Source: Modestobacter excelsi (GTDB lineage: Bacteria; Actinomycetota; Actinomycetes; Mycobacteriales; Geodermatophilaceae). Taken from it: 45,713 nt of DNA. Both the position numbers and the translations under genes were made by a program. The notes under the pieces are model-generated. The model was not told the origin of the DNA and did not search any database. It worked only from the letters and a program-made list of their open reading frames with translations. Shown in pieces: positions 1-9,381 of the stretch. The stretch lies in assembly GCF_005930495.1 (NCBI RefSeq), contig NZ_SJEX01000038.1, positions 1-45,713 on the forward strand, in the 5' to 3' direction. How positions within the stretch are numbered: the first letter of the stretch is position 1; each line of letters starts with the position of its first letter.

Positions 1-41
1 CCACCGACCCCGCCCCCACCAGCGAGGACGGCGATGTCTGA
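1..41 (+). CDS. nuoH: NADH-quinone oxidoreductase subunit H, 3' end only (partial)
   Basis: The reading frame entering the window at base 3 reads [12 protein letters not shown] and stops at TGA 39-41, overlapping the nuoI start by 8 nt. An acidic, proline-containing C-terminal tail fits actinobacterial NuoH, and nuoH always precedes nuoI in this operon. Too little is present to confirm it by the protein itself; the call rests on operon position. Confidence 0.6.
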   Translation, partial: TDPAPTSEDGDV

Positions 42-675
42 GAACACCCCGGCCCGGCGCCAGTCCGGTGAGCTCGACCGGCCCACCGGCGGCGCGGCCC
101 CGGCGTCCACCGGCAAGCGCACCAGCTGGCTGCCCGGCCCCGCGCAGGGCTTCGGCGTCACCTTCGCGACGATGTTCAAGAAGGTGACGACCGAGGAGTA
201 CCCCGACGTCCCGAAGCAGACCAAGCCCCGCTACCACGGCCGGCACGTGCTGAACCGGCACCCCGACGGCCTGGAGAAGTGCGTGGGCTGCGAGCTGTGC
301 GCCTGGGCCTGCCCGGCCGACGCGATCTACGTCGAGGGCGGCGACAACACCGAGGAGGCCCGCTTCTCACCCGGGGAGCGGTACGGCCGCGTCTACCAGA
401 TCAACTACCTGCGCTGCATCTTCTGCGGGCTGTGCATCGAGGCCTGCCCGACCCGGTCGCTGACGATGAGCAACGACTTCGAGCTCGCCGACGACGACCG
501 GCAGGCCTTGATCTACACCAAGGAGCAGTTGATGGCCCCGCTGCTGCCCGGGATGGAGCAGCCGCCGCACCCGATGCGGCTCGGGAACGACGAGAAGGAC
601 TACTACGTGCGCGACCCGCGGGCAGCGGCCCCGGCGGCGCAGCCCGCCGAGCCGGTGCTGGAGGAGCGGGCATGA
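34..675 (+). CDS. nuoI: NADH-quinone oxidoreductase subunit I (2x[4Fe-4S])
   Basis: NuoI is the peripheral-arm subunit of complex I that carries clusters N6a and N6b and passes electrons toward NuoB and the quinone. The 213-residue protein has two full ferredoxin motifs, C83-C86-C89-C93P and C128-C131-C134-C138P, with the usual spacing. An N-terminal extension of about 60 residues, rich in P, A and T, precedes the conserved core, as is common in actinobacteria; the C-terminus also carries an Ala/Pro tail. It overlaps nuoJ by 4 nt (ATGA), so translation is probably coupled. Nothing is unusual in the cluster ligands. Confidence 0.97.
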   Translation: MSENTPARRQSGELDRPTGGAAPASTGKRTSWLPGPAQGFGVTFATMFKKVTTEEYPDVPKQTKPRYHGRHVLNRHPDGLEKCVGCELCAWACPADAIYVEGGDNTEEARFSPGERYGRVYQINYLRCIFCGLCIEACPTRSLTMSNDFELADDDRQALIYTKEQLMAPLLPGMEQPPHPMRLGNDEKDYYVRDPRAAAPAAQPAEPVLEERA

Positions 676-1565
676 GCGTGCTGGCCGCCGCGGCCGACAC
701 CGGCGTGCAGATCGGCACCGGGGAGGCCGTCGTCTTCTGGGTGCTCGGGCCGATCGCGCTGGCCGGGGCGCTGGGCATGGTGCTGTCGAGGAACGCCGTC
801 CACTCGGCGTTGTGGCTGGTCAACACGATGCTCGCGCTGGGCGTGCTCTACGTCGTCCAGGAGGCGCCGTTCCTCGGCGCGGTGCAGATCATCGTCTACA
901 CCGGCGCGATCATGATCCTCTTCCTCTTCGTGCTCATGCTGGTCGGCCGGGACACCTCCGACTCGGTGGTCGAGACGCTGCGCGGGCAGCGGGTCGCCGC
1001 GATCGTGCTGGGCATCGGGTTCGCCGGGCTGGTCGGCGCCGGCATCGCCGAGGCCACCCGGGACACCCCGGTGACCGGCCTGGAGTCGGTGCAGGGAGGC
1101 GCCGGGGGAGCGGCCGACGGCAACGTCCAGGCGATCGCCGAGCTGCTGTTCACCCGCTACCTGCTGGCCTTCGAAGTCACCAGCGCGCTGCTGATCACCG
1201 CCGCGGTGGGCGCCATGGTGCTGGCGCACACCGAGCGCGAGCCCGGCACCCGGCAGTCGCAGAAGGAGCTCTCCCGGGCCCGCTTCCTCACCGCGCACCA
1301 CCCGCAGACCCTGCCCGGCCCCGGCGTGTACGCGCGGGCCAACTCGATCGCCGCCCCCGGTCGGCTGCCCGACGGCCGCCCGTCGCAGGCCAGCTTCAGC
1401 ACCGGCGTCGAGCCGCAGGTGGTCGACGAGCTGCCGCCGACCGGCTCGACCGGCGCCGAGCGGTCGGGGTTGTCGCACGCCGGCGGGACCGACGCGGCGC
1501 TGGGCACGCTCGGCGGCCGGACCACCGGACCCACCCCCGGCAGCGGAGAGGCAGCGCCCCGATGA
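672..1565 (+). CDS. nuoJ: NADH-quinone oxidoreductase subunit J
   Basis: This is the membrane-arm subunit J, 297 residues. It has five predicted transmembrane segments in the first ~200 residues, including the conserved stretch around [19 protein letters not shown] soluble C-terminal tail of ~90 residues, rich in G, P and T, follows the last helix and is longer than in E. coli, as seen in other actinobacteria. I chose ATG 672 because it overlaps the nuoI stop (ATGA) and starts just before the first hydrophobic segment; the open frame continues further upstream but only as shadow sequence. The nuoK start overlaps its stop by 4 nt. Confidence 0.95.
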   Translation: MSVLAAAADTGVQIGTGEAVVFWVLGPIALAGALGMVLSRNAVHSALWLVNTMLALGVLYVVQEAPFLGAVQIIVYTGAIMILFLFVLMLVGRDTSDSVVETLRGQRVAAIVLGIGFAGLVGAGIAEATRDTPVTGLESVQGGAGGAADGNVQAIAELLFTRYLLAFEVTSALLITAAVGAMVLAHTEREPGTRQSQKELSRARFLTAHHPQTLPGPGVYARANSIAAPGRLPDGRPSQASFSTGVEPQVVDELPPTGSTGAERSGLSHAGGTDAALGTLGGRTTGPTPGSGEAAPR

Positions 1566-1861
1566 GCATCGCGAACTACCTGGTGCTGGCGGCGGTGCTG
1601 TTCACCATCGGTGCCGTGGGCGTGCTGGTGCGGCGCAACGCCATCGTCGTCTTCATGTGCGTCGAGCTGATGCTCAACTCGGTGAACCTGACGCTGGTCA
1701 CCTTCGCGCGGTCCACCGGGACGGTCGACGGCCAGCTCATCGCCTTCTTCGTGATGGTGGTGGCCGCAGCCGAGGTCGTGGTCGGCCTGGCGATCATCAT
1801 GAGCGTCTACCGGACCCGCCGTTCGGCGTCGGTCGACGACGTCAACCTGCTGAAGTACTGA
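1562..1861 (+). CDS. nuoK: NADH-quinone oxidoreductase subunit K
   Basis: This is a 99-residue, three-helix membrane subunit of complex I. The two buried glutamates needed for proton pumping in this family are present at E35 (in [13 protein letters not shown]) and E71 (in [11 protein letters not shown]). The length is typical. The start ATG 1562 overlaps the nuoJ stop; nuoL follows after 13 nt. Confidence 0.96.
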   Translation: MSIANYLVLAAVLFTIGAVGVLVRRNAIVVFMCVELMLNSVNLTLVTFARSTGTVDGQLIAFFVMVVAAAEVVVGLAIIMSVYRTRRSASVDDVNLLKY

Positions 1862-1874
1862 GCGGAGCCGGCTG

Positions 1875-3779
1875 ATGGAGACCCTCCCCGCGACCGGGCT
1901 GCTCAGTGCGTCCTGGTTGCTCATCGCGCTGCCCCTGGCGGGTGCCGCCGTGCTGCTGCTCGGCGGCCGGCGCACCGACCGCTGGGGCCACCTGCTGGGC
2001 ACCGGCACCGTCGTCGCCGCCTTCGCCCTCGGGCTGGCCTGCACCGTGCAGCTGGCCGGGCTGGACGAGCGGTCGGCGGACGTCGACCTGTTCACCTTCA
2101 TCTCCACCGGCAACCTCGACGTCGGGGCCGGACTGCTGTTCGACCCGCTGTCGGCGGTCTTCGTCCTGCTGATCACCGGCGTGGGTGCGCTGATCCACGT
2201 CTACTCGATCGGCTACATGGCGCACGACCCCGCGCGCCGGCGGTTCTTCGCCTACCTGAACCTGTTCGTCGCGGCGATGCTGCTGCTGGTCCTCGGCAAC
2301 AGCTACGTGGCCCTCTACGTCGGCTGGGAGGGCGTCGGTCTGGCGTCCTACCTGCTCATCGCCTTCTGGTACACCCGCCCGGCCGCGGCCACGGCGGCGA
2401 AGAAGGCCTTCATCATGAACCGGGTCGGCGACGTCGGCCTGGCGCTGGCCATCTTCCTGATGTTCGCCCAGCTCGGGACGACGTCCTACGCCGGCGTCTT
2501 CGGCGAGGTCGGGCTGCTGGCCGGCGGCACCGTCACCGCGATGGGGCTGCTGCTCCTGCTCGGCGCCTGCGGCAAGTCCGGCCAGTTCCCGCTGCAGGCC
2601 TGGCTGCCCGACGCGATGGAGGGCCCCACGCCGGTCTCCGCGCTGATCCACGCCGCGACCATGGTCACCGCCGGGGTCTACCTGATCGCCCGCAGCGCCC
2701 CGGTGTTCGACGAGACGCCGACCGCCCGCACCGTCGTCCTGGTCGTCGGCGCGATCACGCTGATGATCGGCGCGATCGTCGGCTGCGCCTACGACGACAT
2801 CAAGAAGGTGCTGGCCTACTCCACGGTCAGCCAGATCGGCTACATGTTCCTGGCCGTGGGGCTGGGCCCGGTCGGCTACGCCGCCGGGATCGCGCACCTG
2901 CTGGCGCACGGCTTCTTCAAGGCCGGGCTGTTCCTCGGCGCCGGGTCGGTCATGCACGCGATGAACGACCAGGTCGACATGCGCCGCTACGGCGGGCTGG
3001 CGAAGAAGCTGCCGGTCACCTTCGTCACCTTCGGGTTGGGCTACCTGGCGCTCATCGGCTTCCCGCTGCTGTCGGGCTGGTGGACCAAGGACGCCATCAT
3101 CGAGGCGGCCCTCGACCGGGGTGGGGCCTCCGGCTGGCTGCTCGGCGGGGTCGCCGTCCTCGGCGCCGGGCTCACCGCGTTCTACATGACCCGGCTGATG
3201 CTGATGACCTTCTTCGGCCGGGCCCGGTGGGAGGAGGGGGTGCACCCGCACGAGTCGCCCCCGGTGATGACCGCGCCGATGGTCGTGCTGGCGGTCGGCT
3301 CGGTCCTCGCCGGTTTCCTGCTGGTGCAGGCCTTCCCGCTGCAGGCGTGGCTCGAGCCGGTCTTCGGCGAGCCGGAGGAGGCCGCCCACGTGGTCGCCCC
3401 GGTGACCGTCGGGCTCGTGGTGTTCCTCGTCATGGCGCTCGGCATCGGCGCGGCGTGGCTGTTCGTCGGCCGTCGCGAGGTGCCCACCACCGCGCCGGCC
3501 CGGGTCTCGCCGGTGGTCGTCGCCGCCCGCCGCGGGCTCTACGCCGACGCGGTCAACGAGTCGCTGTTCATGCGCCCCGGCATGTGGCTCACCCGCGCGC
3601 TCGTCTGGCTGGACAACCGCGGCGTCGACGGCGTCGTCAACGGGACGGCGGCGGCCCTCGGCGGCTCGTCGTCCCGGCTGGGTCGCGCGCAGACCGGCTT
3701 CGTCCGCAGCTACGCCCTGGGCATGCTCGGCGGCGCGGTGCTGGTCGCCGGCGCACTGGTCGCGGTGACGACGGCATGA
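1875..3779 (+). CDS. nuoL: NADH-quinone oxidoreductase subunit L
   Basis: NuoL is the distal antiporter-like proton pump of the complex I membrane arm. It is 634 residues and highly hydrophobic, with about 16 membrane segments. Family hallmarks are visible: [13 protein letters not shown] with the key Glu, the lysine-bearing [34 protein letters not shown], and [13 protein letters not shown]. The C-terminal third carries the long lateral-helix region. A weak purine-rich site (GCGGAG) precedes ATG 1875. Its stop overlaps an 11-codon mini-ORF leading into nuoM. Confidence 0.97.
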   Translation: METLPATGLLSASWLLIALPLAGAAVLLLGGRRTDRWGHLLGTGTVVAAFALGLACTVQLAGLDERSADVDLFTFISTGNLDVGAGLLFDPLSAVFVLLITGVGALIHVYSIGYMAHDPARRRFFAYLNLFVAAMLLLVLGNSYVALYVGWEGVGLASYLLIAFWYTRPAAATAAKKAFIMNRVGDVGLALAIFLMFAQLGTTSYAGVFGEVGLLAGGTVTAMGLLLLLGACGKSGQFPLQAWLPDAMEGPTPVSALIHAATMVTAGVYLIARSAPVFDETPTARTVVLVVGAITLMIGAIVGCAYDDIKKVLAYSTVSQIGYMFLAVGLGPVGYAAGIAHLLAHGFFKAGLFLGAGSVMHAMNDQVDMRRYGGLAKKLPVTFVTFGLGYLALIGFPLLSGWWTKDAIIEAALDRGGASGWLLGGVAVLGAGLTAFYMTRLMLMTFFGRARWEEGVHPHESPPVMTAPMVVLAVGSVLAGFLLVQAFPLQAWLEPVFGEPEEAAHVVAPVTVGLVVFLVMALGIGAAWLFVGRREVPTTAPARVSPVVVAARRGLYADAVNESLFMRPGMWLTRALVWLDNRGVDGVVNGTAAALGGSSSRLGRAQTGFVRSYALGMLGGAVLVAGALVAVTTA

Positions 3780-3811
3780 CCGTCGCCGGATTCGGAGGAG
3801 TGACCCGGTGA
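3776..3811 (+). CDS. Possible 11-codon coupling mini-ORF between nuoL and nuoM
   Basis: ATG 3776 overlaps the nuoL stop as ATGA. The frame reads [11 protein letters not shown] and ends in TGA 3809-3811, which overlaps the nuoM start codon as GTGA. The mini-ORF therefore joins the two genes with a 4-nt overlap at each end, and it contains the GGAGGAG Shine-Dalgarno of nuoM. It may act only to keep ribosomes on the mRNA across the 28-nt gap. It may equally be chance: there is no evidence that the peptide is made. Confidence 0.25.
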   Translation: MTVAGFGGVTR

Positions 3812-5433
3812 GCGACTTCCCGTTCCTGCTGGCGATGATCGTCGTGCCCGCGGTCGGTGCTGCGGTCCTGGCCGCCCTGCCGCCGACCCGGCAGGCGCTG
3901 GCCCGGCAGCTGGCCATGGCGGTGAGCCTGCTCGTGCTGCTGCTCGCGGTGCTGGCCACGGTCGCCTTCGACCCCGCCGGCGACCGGTTCCAGCTGACCA
4001 CCTCGGTCACCTGGATCGCGGACTTCGGGGTGAGCTTCGCCCTCGGCGTCGACGGCATCGCCCTGGTGATGCTGCTGCTGATCGGGGTGCTGGTGCCCGT
4101 GGTCATCGGCGCGTCCTGGGACGAGCAGGCCGAGTCGGACGGGAAGCGCGGTCCCAGGTCGATGCGCACCTACTGGGCCTGGCTGCTGCTGCTCGAGTCG
4201 ATGATGGTCGGGGTCTTCGCCGCCACCGACGTCTTCCTGTTCTACGTCTTCTTCGAGGCCATGCTCATCCCGATGTACTTCCTGATCGGCAGCTTCGGCG
4301 GTCCGAACCGGCAGTACGCCGCGGTCAAGTTCTTCCTCTACAGCCTGCTCGGCGGGCTGGTCATGCTCGCCTCGGTCATCGGGCTGTACGTGGTCAGCAA
4401 CTCCCAGCTCGGCCAGGGCACGTTCGCCTTCGACGCGCTGCGCCAGCTGGACATCGACCCGAACGTGCAGAAGCTGCTGTTCCTGGGCTTCTTCGTCGCC
4501 TTCGCCATCAAGGCACCCCTGGTGCCCCTGCACACCTGGCTGCCCGACGCCGGTGCCGAGGCCCCCGTCGGCAGCGCCGTCCTGCTGGTCGGCGTGCTGG
4601 ACAAGGTGGGCACCTTCGGGTTCCTGCGCTACTGCCTGCCGCTGTTCCCCGACGCCTCCCGCGACCTGGCCCCGCTGGTCCTGGTGCTGGCGGTGATCGG
4701 GGTGCTGTACGCCGCGCTGGTGGCGATGGGGCAGTCGGACATGAAGCGGCTGGTGTCCTACACCTCGATCGCGCACTTCGGCTTCATCGCGCTGGGCATC
4801 TTCGCCTTCAGCACCGAGGCGGCCACCGGCGCGGTGCTGTACATGGTCAACCACGGCATCGCGACCGGCCTGCTGTTCCTGGCCGTCGGCATGGTGATCA
4901 CCCGCGGCGGTTCCCGGCAGATCCGCGACTACGGCGGCCTGGCCGCCAAGGCACCGCTGCTGGCCGGGGTGTTCCTGCTCGCCGGCCTGGCGTCGCTCGC
5001 GCTGCCCGGGACCAACAGCTTCGTCAGCGAGTTCCTGGTGCTCATCGGGTCGTTCCCGCGGGAACCGGTGTTCACGGTCCTGGCCACCGTCGGGATCGTG
5101 CTGGCCGCGCTCTACGTGCTGCTGATGTACCAGCGGGTCTTCCACGGGCCGCCCCGCGAGGTGCTCGGCGACGCCGAGGCGCAGCCCGAGGCGACGGGCG
5201 GCGGCTCGACCGCCGTGCTCACCGCGCCGGCCCCGGCCCGGACGTCGCGGGTGCTGGACCTGTCCCGGCGGGAGCTCGCCGTCGTGGCGCCGCTGGTGGC
5301 GCTGGTCATCGGGCTCGGCGTGTACCCGCAGCCGCTGATCGACCTGATCGACCCGGCGGTGCAGGCCACGATGAGCGACGTCGGCGTCGACCCCGGGGGC
5401 AGCGCTCCCGAAGCCCCCGGAGGAACCGACTGA
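3808..5433 (+). CDS. nuoM: NADH-quinone oxidoreductase subunit M
   Basis: This antiporter-like membrane subunit is 541 residues. The conserved glutamate helix FFEAMLIPMYFLIG, the lysine-containing AIKAPLVPLHTWLPDAGAE, and SYTSIAHFGFIALG are all present. The start is GTG 3808, with GGAGGAG at 3794-3800 and a 7-nt gap. A linker with Ala/Pro/Thr near residues 450-480 interrupts the last helices, a normal variation. The stop TGA overlaps nuoN ATG at a single base (5433). Confidence 0.97.
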   Translation: MSDFPFLLAMIVVPAVGAAVLAALPPTRQALARQLAMAVSLLVLLLAVLATVAFDPAGDRFQLTTSVTWIADFGVSFALGVDGIALVMLLLIGVLVPVVIGASWDEQAESDGKRGPRSMRTYWAWLLLLESMMVGVFAATDVFLFYVFFEAMLIPMYFLIGSFGGPNRQYAAVKFFLYSLLGGLVMLASVIGLYVVSNSQLGQGTFAFDALRQLDIDPNVQKLLFLGFFVAFAIKAPLVPLHTWLPDAGAEAPVGSAVLLVGVLDKVGTFGFLRYCLPLFPDASRDLAPLVLVLAVIGVLYAALVAMGQSDMKRLVSYTSIAHFGFIALGIFAFSTEAATGAVLYMVNHGIATGLLFLAVGMVITRGGSRQIRDYGGLAAKAPLLAGVFLLAGLASLALPGTNSFVSEFLVLIGSFPREPVFTVLATVGIVLAALYVLLMYQRVFHGPPREVLGDAEAQPEATGGGSTAVLTAPAPARTSRVLDLSRRELAVVAPLVALVIGLGVYPQPLIDLIDPAVQATMSDVGVDPGGSAPEAPGGTD

Positions 5434-6977
5434 TGGGTCCGATCACCGCCCCCTCGCTGTCCTACACCGCGCTCTCGCCGCTGCTGTTCGTGTTCGGCGC
5501 CGCCGCGGTCGGGGTGCTGGTCGAGGCGTTCGCGCCCCGCGCCGTCCGGCACCCCGTGCAGGTGGCGCTCGCGCTGGTCGGCACCGTCGGGGCGTTCGTC
5601 GCCACGCTGCTGCTGGCCGGCACGGAGGAGGTCACCGCCGGCGGGGCGCTCGCCGTCGACGGCGCCGCGCTGTTCCTGCAGGGCACGATCGCCGTCCTCG
5701 GGGCCCTGTCGGTGCTGCTGTTCAGCGAGCGCGCGGTCGACCCGGCGCGCTCGGCGTTCGTCGCCGTCGCCGCGGTGCCGGCCGGCAGCGTCCGCGACCG
5801 CGAGCTGGCGACCTCGTCGCGGGTGCAGACCGAGGTCTACCCGCTGGCGACCTTCGCCATCGGCGGGATGATGCTGTTCACCGCGTCGAACGACCTGCTC
5901 ATCATGTTCGTCGCGCTCGAGGTGCTCAGCCTGCCGCTGTACCTGCTCTCCGGGCTGGCCCGGCGGCGCCGGCTGCTGTCGCAGGAGGCCGCGGTCAAGT
6001 ACTTCCTGCTGGGCGCCTTCGCCTCCGCCTTCTTCCTGTACGGGCTGGCGCTGGTCTACGGCGCTACCGGCAGCGTCCGGCTCAGCGCCATCCGGGACGC
6101 CGCGGTCACCGAGGGCGGGGACACCCTGCTGGTGCTGGGCCTGGCCCTGCTGGTGGTCGGCCTGATGTTCAAGGCCAGCGTCGCGCCGTTCCACACCTGG
6201 ACGCCGGACGTCTACCAGGGCGCCCCGACGGCGGTCACCGCGTTCATGGCCGCGGCCACCAAGGTCGCCGCGTTCGGTGCGGTGCTGCGCCTGCTGTACG
6301 TCGCCTTCGGCACCGCCGACTGGACCTGGCGGCCGCTGGTCTACGGCCTGGCCATCGTGTCGATGCTGGTCGGGGCCGTCCTCGGGCTCACCCAGACCGA
6401 CCTCAAGCGGATGCTCGCCTACTCCTCGATCGCGCACGCCGGCTTCCTGCTGACTGGCGTGATCGGGCTGGGGCCCGGCGACAGCGGGTACGGGCTGGCC
6501 GCCACGATGTTCTACCTGCTCATCTACGGCCTGACCACGCTGGGCGCCTTCGGGCTGCTCACCCTCGTCCGGGACGGCGACGGCGAGGCCACCCACCTCT
6601 CCCAGTGGGCCGGGCTCGCCCAGCGCTCCCCGGTCGTCGCCGCGCTGATGGCCTTCTTCCTGCTGGCCCTCGCCGGGATCCCGCTCACCAGCGGCTTCAC
6701 CGGCAAGTTCGCCGTCTTCCGAGCGGCGATCGAGGACGGTGCCTGGCCGCTGGCGGTCGTCGGGCTGGTGGCCAGTGCGATCGCCGCCTTCTTCTACCTG
6801 CGGGTCGTCGTCCTCATGTACTTCTCGCCGGCGGCGCCGGACGGGCCCACCGTCGGCGTGCCCGGTCTGCCCACCACGATCGTGCTGGCGATCACCGCGG
6901 CCGCCACGCTCGTGCTCGGCGTCCTGCCGGGGGCGGTGCTGGACCTGGCCGAGTCGGCCGCGGTCCTGGTCGGCTGA
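5433..6977 (+). CDS. nuoN: NADH-quinone oxidoreductase subunit N
   Basis: This is the last nuo gene and the third antiporter-like pump subunit, 514 residues. Visible hallmarks are ALEVLSLPLYLLSG, KASVAPFHTWTPDVYQGAP and KRMLAYSSIAHAGF. A strong GGAGGAA (5419-5425) precedes ATG 5433. The operon appears to end here. The next gene, for a polyprenyl synthase, starts 124 nt later and is a frequent actinobacterial neighbour, consistent with supplying the quinone that complex I reduces. Confidence 0.97.
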   Translation: MGPITAPSLSYTALSPLLFVFGAAAVGVLVEAFAPRAVRHPVQVALALVGTVGAFVATLLLAGTEEVTAGGALAVDGAALFLQGTIAVLGALSVLLFSERAVDPARSAFVAVAAVPAGSVRDRELATSSRVQTEVYPLATFAIGGMMLFTASNDLLIMFVALEVLSLPLYLLSGLARRRRLLSQEAAVKYFLLGAFASAFFLYGLALVYGATGSVRLSAIRDAAVTEGGDTLLVLGLALLVVGLMFKASVAPFHTWTPDVYQGAPTAVTAFMAAATKVAAFGAVLRLLYVAFGTADWTWRPLVYGLAIVSMLVGAVLGLTQTDLKRMLAYSSIAHAGFLLTGVIGLGPGDSGYGLAATMFYLLIYGLTTLGAFGLLTLVRDGDGEATHLSQWAGLAQRSPVVAALMAFFLLALAGIPLTSGFTGKFAVFRAAIEDGAWPLAVVGLVASAIAAFFYLRVVVLMYFSPAAPDGPTVGVPGLPTTIVLAITAAATLVLGVLPGAVLDLAESAAVLVG

Positions 6978-7023
6978 GCTGCCCGCTCGGAGGTCGTCCA
7001 TGAGGACCCGGGGCGGCGGGCTG

Positions 7024-7029
7024 TATCTT
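7024..7029 (+). promoter_or_regulatory. Candidate -10 box for the polyprenyl synthase
   Basis: TATCTT fits the actinobacterial TAnnnT -10 pattern and lies 10 nt before ATG 7039 and 73 nt before TTG 7102. No convincing -35 is seen. If it is used, transcription would start near 7036, which would rule out ATG 7000 as the start codon. Confidence 0.35.
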
Positions 7030-7101
7030 CAGCGGTTGATGACCGGAGCCGGTACCACCAGCCCTCGGGCCCGTGGACGCACTGACCACCAGGAGACCCC
7101 G

Positions 7102-8112
7102 TTGCGCCGGCCTTCCACGCCCGCCTCGACCATCGGGCCCTGGCTGCCCGAGGGTGAGCTGGGGGACGCGCTGGCCGAGGGGATGGCGCGGGTCGAGGCG
7201 TCGCTGGGCACCGCGGTCACCAGCGACCACTCCTTCGTGAGCGAGGCGGCCGGTCACCTGATGGCCGCCGGTGGCAAGCGGCTGCGCCCGATGCTCGCCC
7301 TGCTCGCCGCCCAGCTCGGGGACGCCGACGCGCCCGAGGTCGTCCAGGCGGCCGTGGTCTGCGAGCTCACCCACCTGGCCACGCTGTACCACGACGACGT
7401 GATGGACGAGGCGTCCGTGCGCCGCGGGGCGCCCAGCGCCAACAGCCGGTGGAGCAACAGCGTCGCCATCCTCACCGGCGACTTCCTCTTCGCCCGGGCG
7501 TCGGACCTGCTCGCCGACCTCGGTCCCGAGGCCGTGCGGGTGCAGGCGCAGACCTTCGAGCGGCTGGTGATCGGCCAGCTCCGGGAGACCGTCGGCGCAC
7601 GCCCGGGCGAGGACCCGGTCGACCACTACCTCGGCGTGCTGGCAGACAAGACCGGCTCGCTGGTCGCCACCTCGGCCCGCTTCGGGGCCGCCTTCGCGGG
7701 CGTCCAGCCGCAGATGGTGACCGCCCTGACCTCCTTCGGCGAGGAGTTCGGCGTCGCCTTCCAGCTCTCCGACGACCTGATCGACATCGTGAGCGAGGGC
7801 GGGACGTCGGGGAAGTCGCCGGGCACCGACCTGCGGGAGGGGATCGCCACCCTGCCGGTGCTGTTCGCCCTCGCCGGGGACGACCCGGCCGAGGCCCGGC
7901 TGCGCGAGCTCGTCGCCGGACCGGTCGTCGACGAGGCCGAGCACGCCGAGGCCCTCGAGCTGCTGCGCCGGTCGCCGTCGCTGGCCCGGGCCACCGCTGT
8001 GCTGGGCGACTACGCCGACCGGGCCCGCGCCCGGCTGGACGCCGTCCCGGACGGCCCGGTGCGCGAGGCGCTGGCCGCGCTGTGCACCTACGTGGTCACC
8101 CGCACCAGCTGA
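7102..8112 (+). CDS. Polyprenyl (long-chain isoprenyl) diphosphate synthase, probably for the menaquinone side chain
   Basis: This trans-prenyltransferase adds isopentenyl units to an allylic diphosphate. Both aspartate-rich motifs are present: the first within YHDDVMDE (DDxxD) and the second in SDDLIDIV; GGKRLRP is the substrate-binding lysine/arginine motif. Length is 336 residues from TTG 7102 (preceded by AGGAGAC at 7091), which matches the conserved start of the family. ATG 7039 and ATG 7000 (with a good GGAGG at 6989-6993) are in frame and would add 21 or 34 residues. A TATCTT -10-like hexamer at 7024-7029 could drive a separate transcript. Its place after nuo suggests the menaquinone chain, but chain length cannot be read from sequence. 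Confidence 0.9.
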   Translation: MRRPSTPASTIGPWLPEGELGDALAEGMARVEASLGTAVTSDHSFVSEAAGHLMAAGGKRLRPMLALLAAQLGDADAPEVVQAAVVCELTHLATLYHDDVMDEASVRRGAPSANSRWSNSVAILTGDFLFARASDLLADLGPEAVRVQAQTFERLVIGQLRETVGARPGEDPVDHYLGVLADKTGSLVATSARFGAAFAGVQPQMVTALTSFGEEFGVAFQLSDDLIDIVSEGGTSGKSPGTDLREGIATLPVLFALAGDDPAEARLRELVAGPVVDEAEHAEALELLRRSPSLARATAVLGDYADRARARLDAVPDGPVREALAALCTYVVTRTS

Positions 8113-8113
8113 G

Positions 8114-8174
8114 GAAGGACCCCCGTGCCCCCCGCCCTTCGCAGGCTCAGGGCGGGACCCTGCACGGGGGCCGT
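8114..8174 (+). repeat. Repeat element R1 (stop-codon-anchored double inverted repeat)
   Basis: GAAGGA begins 1 nt after the stop of the polyprenyl synthase. Outer arms are GGACCCCCGTGC (8117-8128) and GCACGGGGGCC (8162-8172), complementary except for a bulged A. The inner stem is perfect: CCCGCCCT (8131-8138) with AGGGCGGG (8149-8156). The element overlaps the first 16-17 codons of the downstream sugar dehydrogenase as annotated. Confidence 0.85.
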
Positions 8175-9381
8175 GGTGCTCTCCGCCGTGCTGCTCGTGC
8201 TCGCTGCCTGCGGCGGTGACGCCCCTGGCGCGGAGGGGGACGAGGCGGCCACCGACGTGCCGGACCGCGCGCAGCCCTCGTCGACGGCCGGCGTCCCGGC
8301 GCTCGACGTGCAGGTGCTCGCCGACGGCCTGGACCACCCGTGGGACGTGGCGCAGGCGCCGGACGGGACGCTGCTGGTCGACGAGCGCGGTGGCGGGTTC
8401 ACCGCCGTCCGCCCCGACGGGTCGGTCCGCTCGGTCGACGCCGACCTCGACGACCTCTTCGCCACCGGGGAGACGGGCCTCATGGGCCTGGTGCTCGACC
8501 CCGCCTTCGCCGACAACCGGCGCTTCTACACCTGCCAGGGCGTCCAGCAGGACGGCGACGCCGAGATCCAGGTCATCGCCTGGACCGTCGACGAGGGCTG
8601 GAGCTCGGCCACCCGGGTCGCCGACCCGCTGCTCGGCGGCATCCCGGTCAACCAGCGCAGCGGCCGGCACGGCGGCTGCCGCCCGCGGTTCGACCCCACC
8701 GGGCAGCTGCTCGTCGGCACCGGCGACAACGCGGTGGGCAGCAACCCGCAGGACCTCGGCACGCTGGCCGGCAAGGTGCTGCGGATCGACCCGCAGACCG
8801 GGCAGCCCTCGGCCGGCAACCCGTTCCTGGACGCCGACGACCCGACCACCCGGCTGATCTGGAGCTACGGGCACCGCAACGTCCAGGGCATCGCGACCCA
8901 GCCGGGGACGCAGCAGGTGTACACGGTCGAGCAGGGCACCGACCGCGACGACGAGGTCAACCGGTCGGTCGCCGGTGGCGACTACGGCTACGACCCGGAC
9001 GGCCCACCCCCCGGCCCCGACGGCAGCTACGACGAGAGCGTGCCGATGACCGACCCGGACATCCCGGGCGCCATCCCCGCCGTGTGGTCCTCCGGGGACC
9101 CGACGATCGCCACCAGCGGCGCGACCTTCCTCGACGGCGCCCCGTGGGGCGGGTACGCCGGGGTGCTGCTGGTGGGCGTGCAGAAGGACACCGGGGTGCT
9201 CGGGCTGCGCATCGACGACCAGGGGCAGCTGGTCGAGCAGTTCCGGGTGCCCGAGCTGGAGGACTCCTACGGCCGGGTCCGCTCCCCGGTGCTGGGCTCG
9301 GACGGCGCGCTGTACCTCACCACCGACAACGGCGACGGTGCGGACCAGCTGCTCAGGGTGCGGCCGTCACCGGCAGGCTGA
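8125..9381 (+). CDS. PQQ-dependent sugar dehydrogenase (glucose/sorbosone dehydrogenase family), lipoprotein
   Basis: The 418-residue protein has a signal peptide with lipobox LAAC (lipidated Cys near residue 31), so it should be anchored outside the membrane. The mature part is a GSDH-type six-bladed propeller: LADGLDHPWDVAQAPDG, GETGLMGLVLDP, the RSGRHGGCR block, GDNAVGSNPQDLGTLAGKVLRID, and SYGHRNVQGIA are recognisable. The family oxidises aldose sugars with PQQ, but the true substrate is unknown. The start is uncertain. GTG 8125 lies inside repeat R1, so the Arg residues of the n-region are repeat-encoded; GTG 8173 or 8176 would give a shorter n-region with no positive charge. The 3' end overlaps the convergent P450 by 29 nt. 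Confidence 0.85.
   Translation: MPPALRRLRAGPCTGAVVLSAVLLVLAACGGDAPGAEGDEAATDVPDRAQPSSTAGVPALDVQVLADGLDHPWDVAQAPDGTLLVDERGGGFTAVRPDGSVRSVDADLDDLFATGETGLMGLVLDPAFADNRRFYTCQGVQQDGDAEIQVIAWTVDEGWSSATRVADPLLGGIPVNQRSGRHGGCRPRFDPTGQLLVGTGDNAVGSNPQDLGTLAGKVLRIDPQTGQPSAGNPFLDADDPTTRLIWSYGHRNVQGIATQPGTQQVYTVEQGTDRDDEVNRSVAGGDYGYDPDGPPPGPDGSYDESVPMTDPDIPGAIPAVWSSGDPTIATSGATFLDGAPWGGYAGVLLVGVQKDTGVLGLRIDDQGQLVEQFRVPELEDSYGRVRSPVLGSDGALYLTTDNGDGADQLLRVRPSPAG

Noticed and set aside
1842-7001. Long reverse-strand frames opposite the nuo operon (775, 502 and 629 codons)
   Set aside because: Antisense shadows of nuoL/M/N with Gln/His/Arg/Asp-rich low-complexity translation and no family features.
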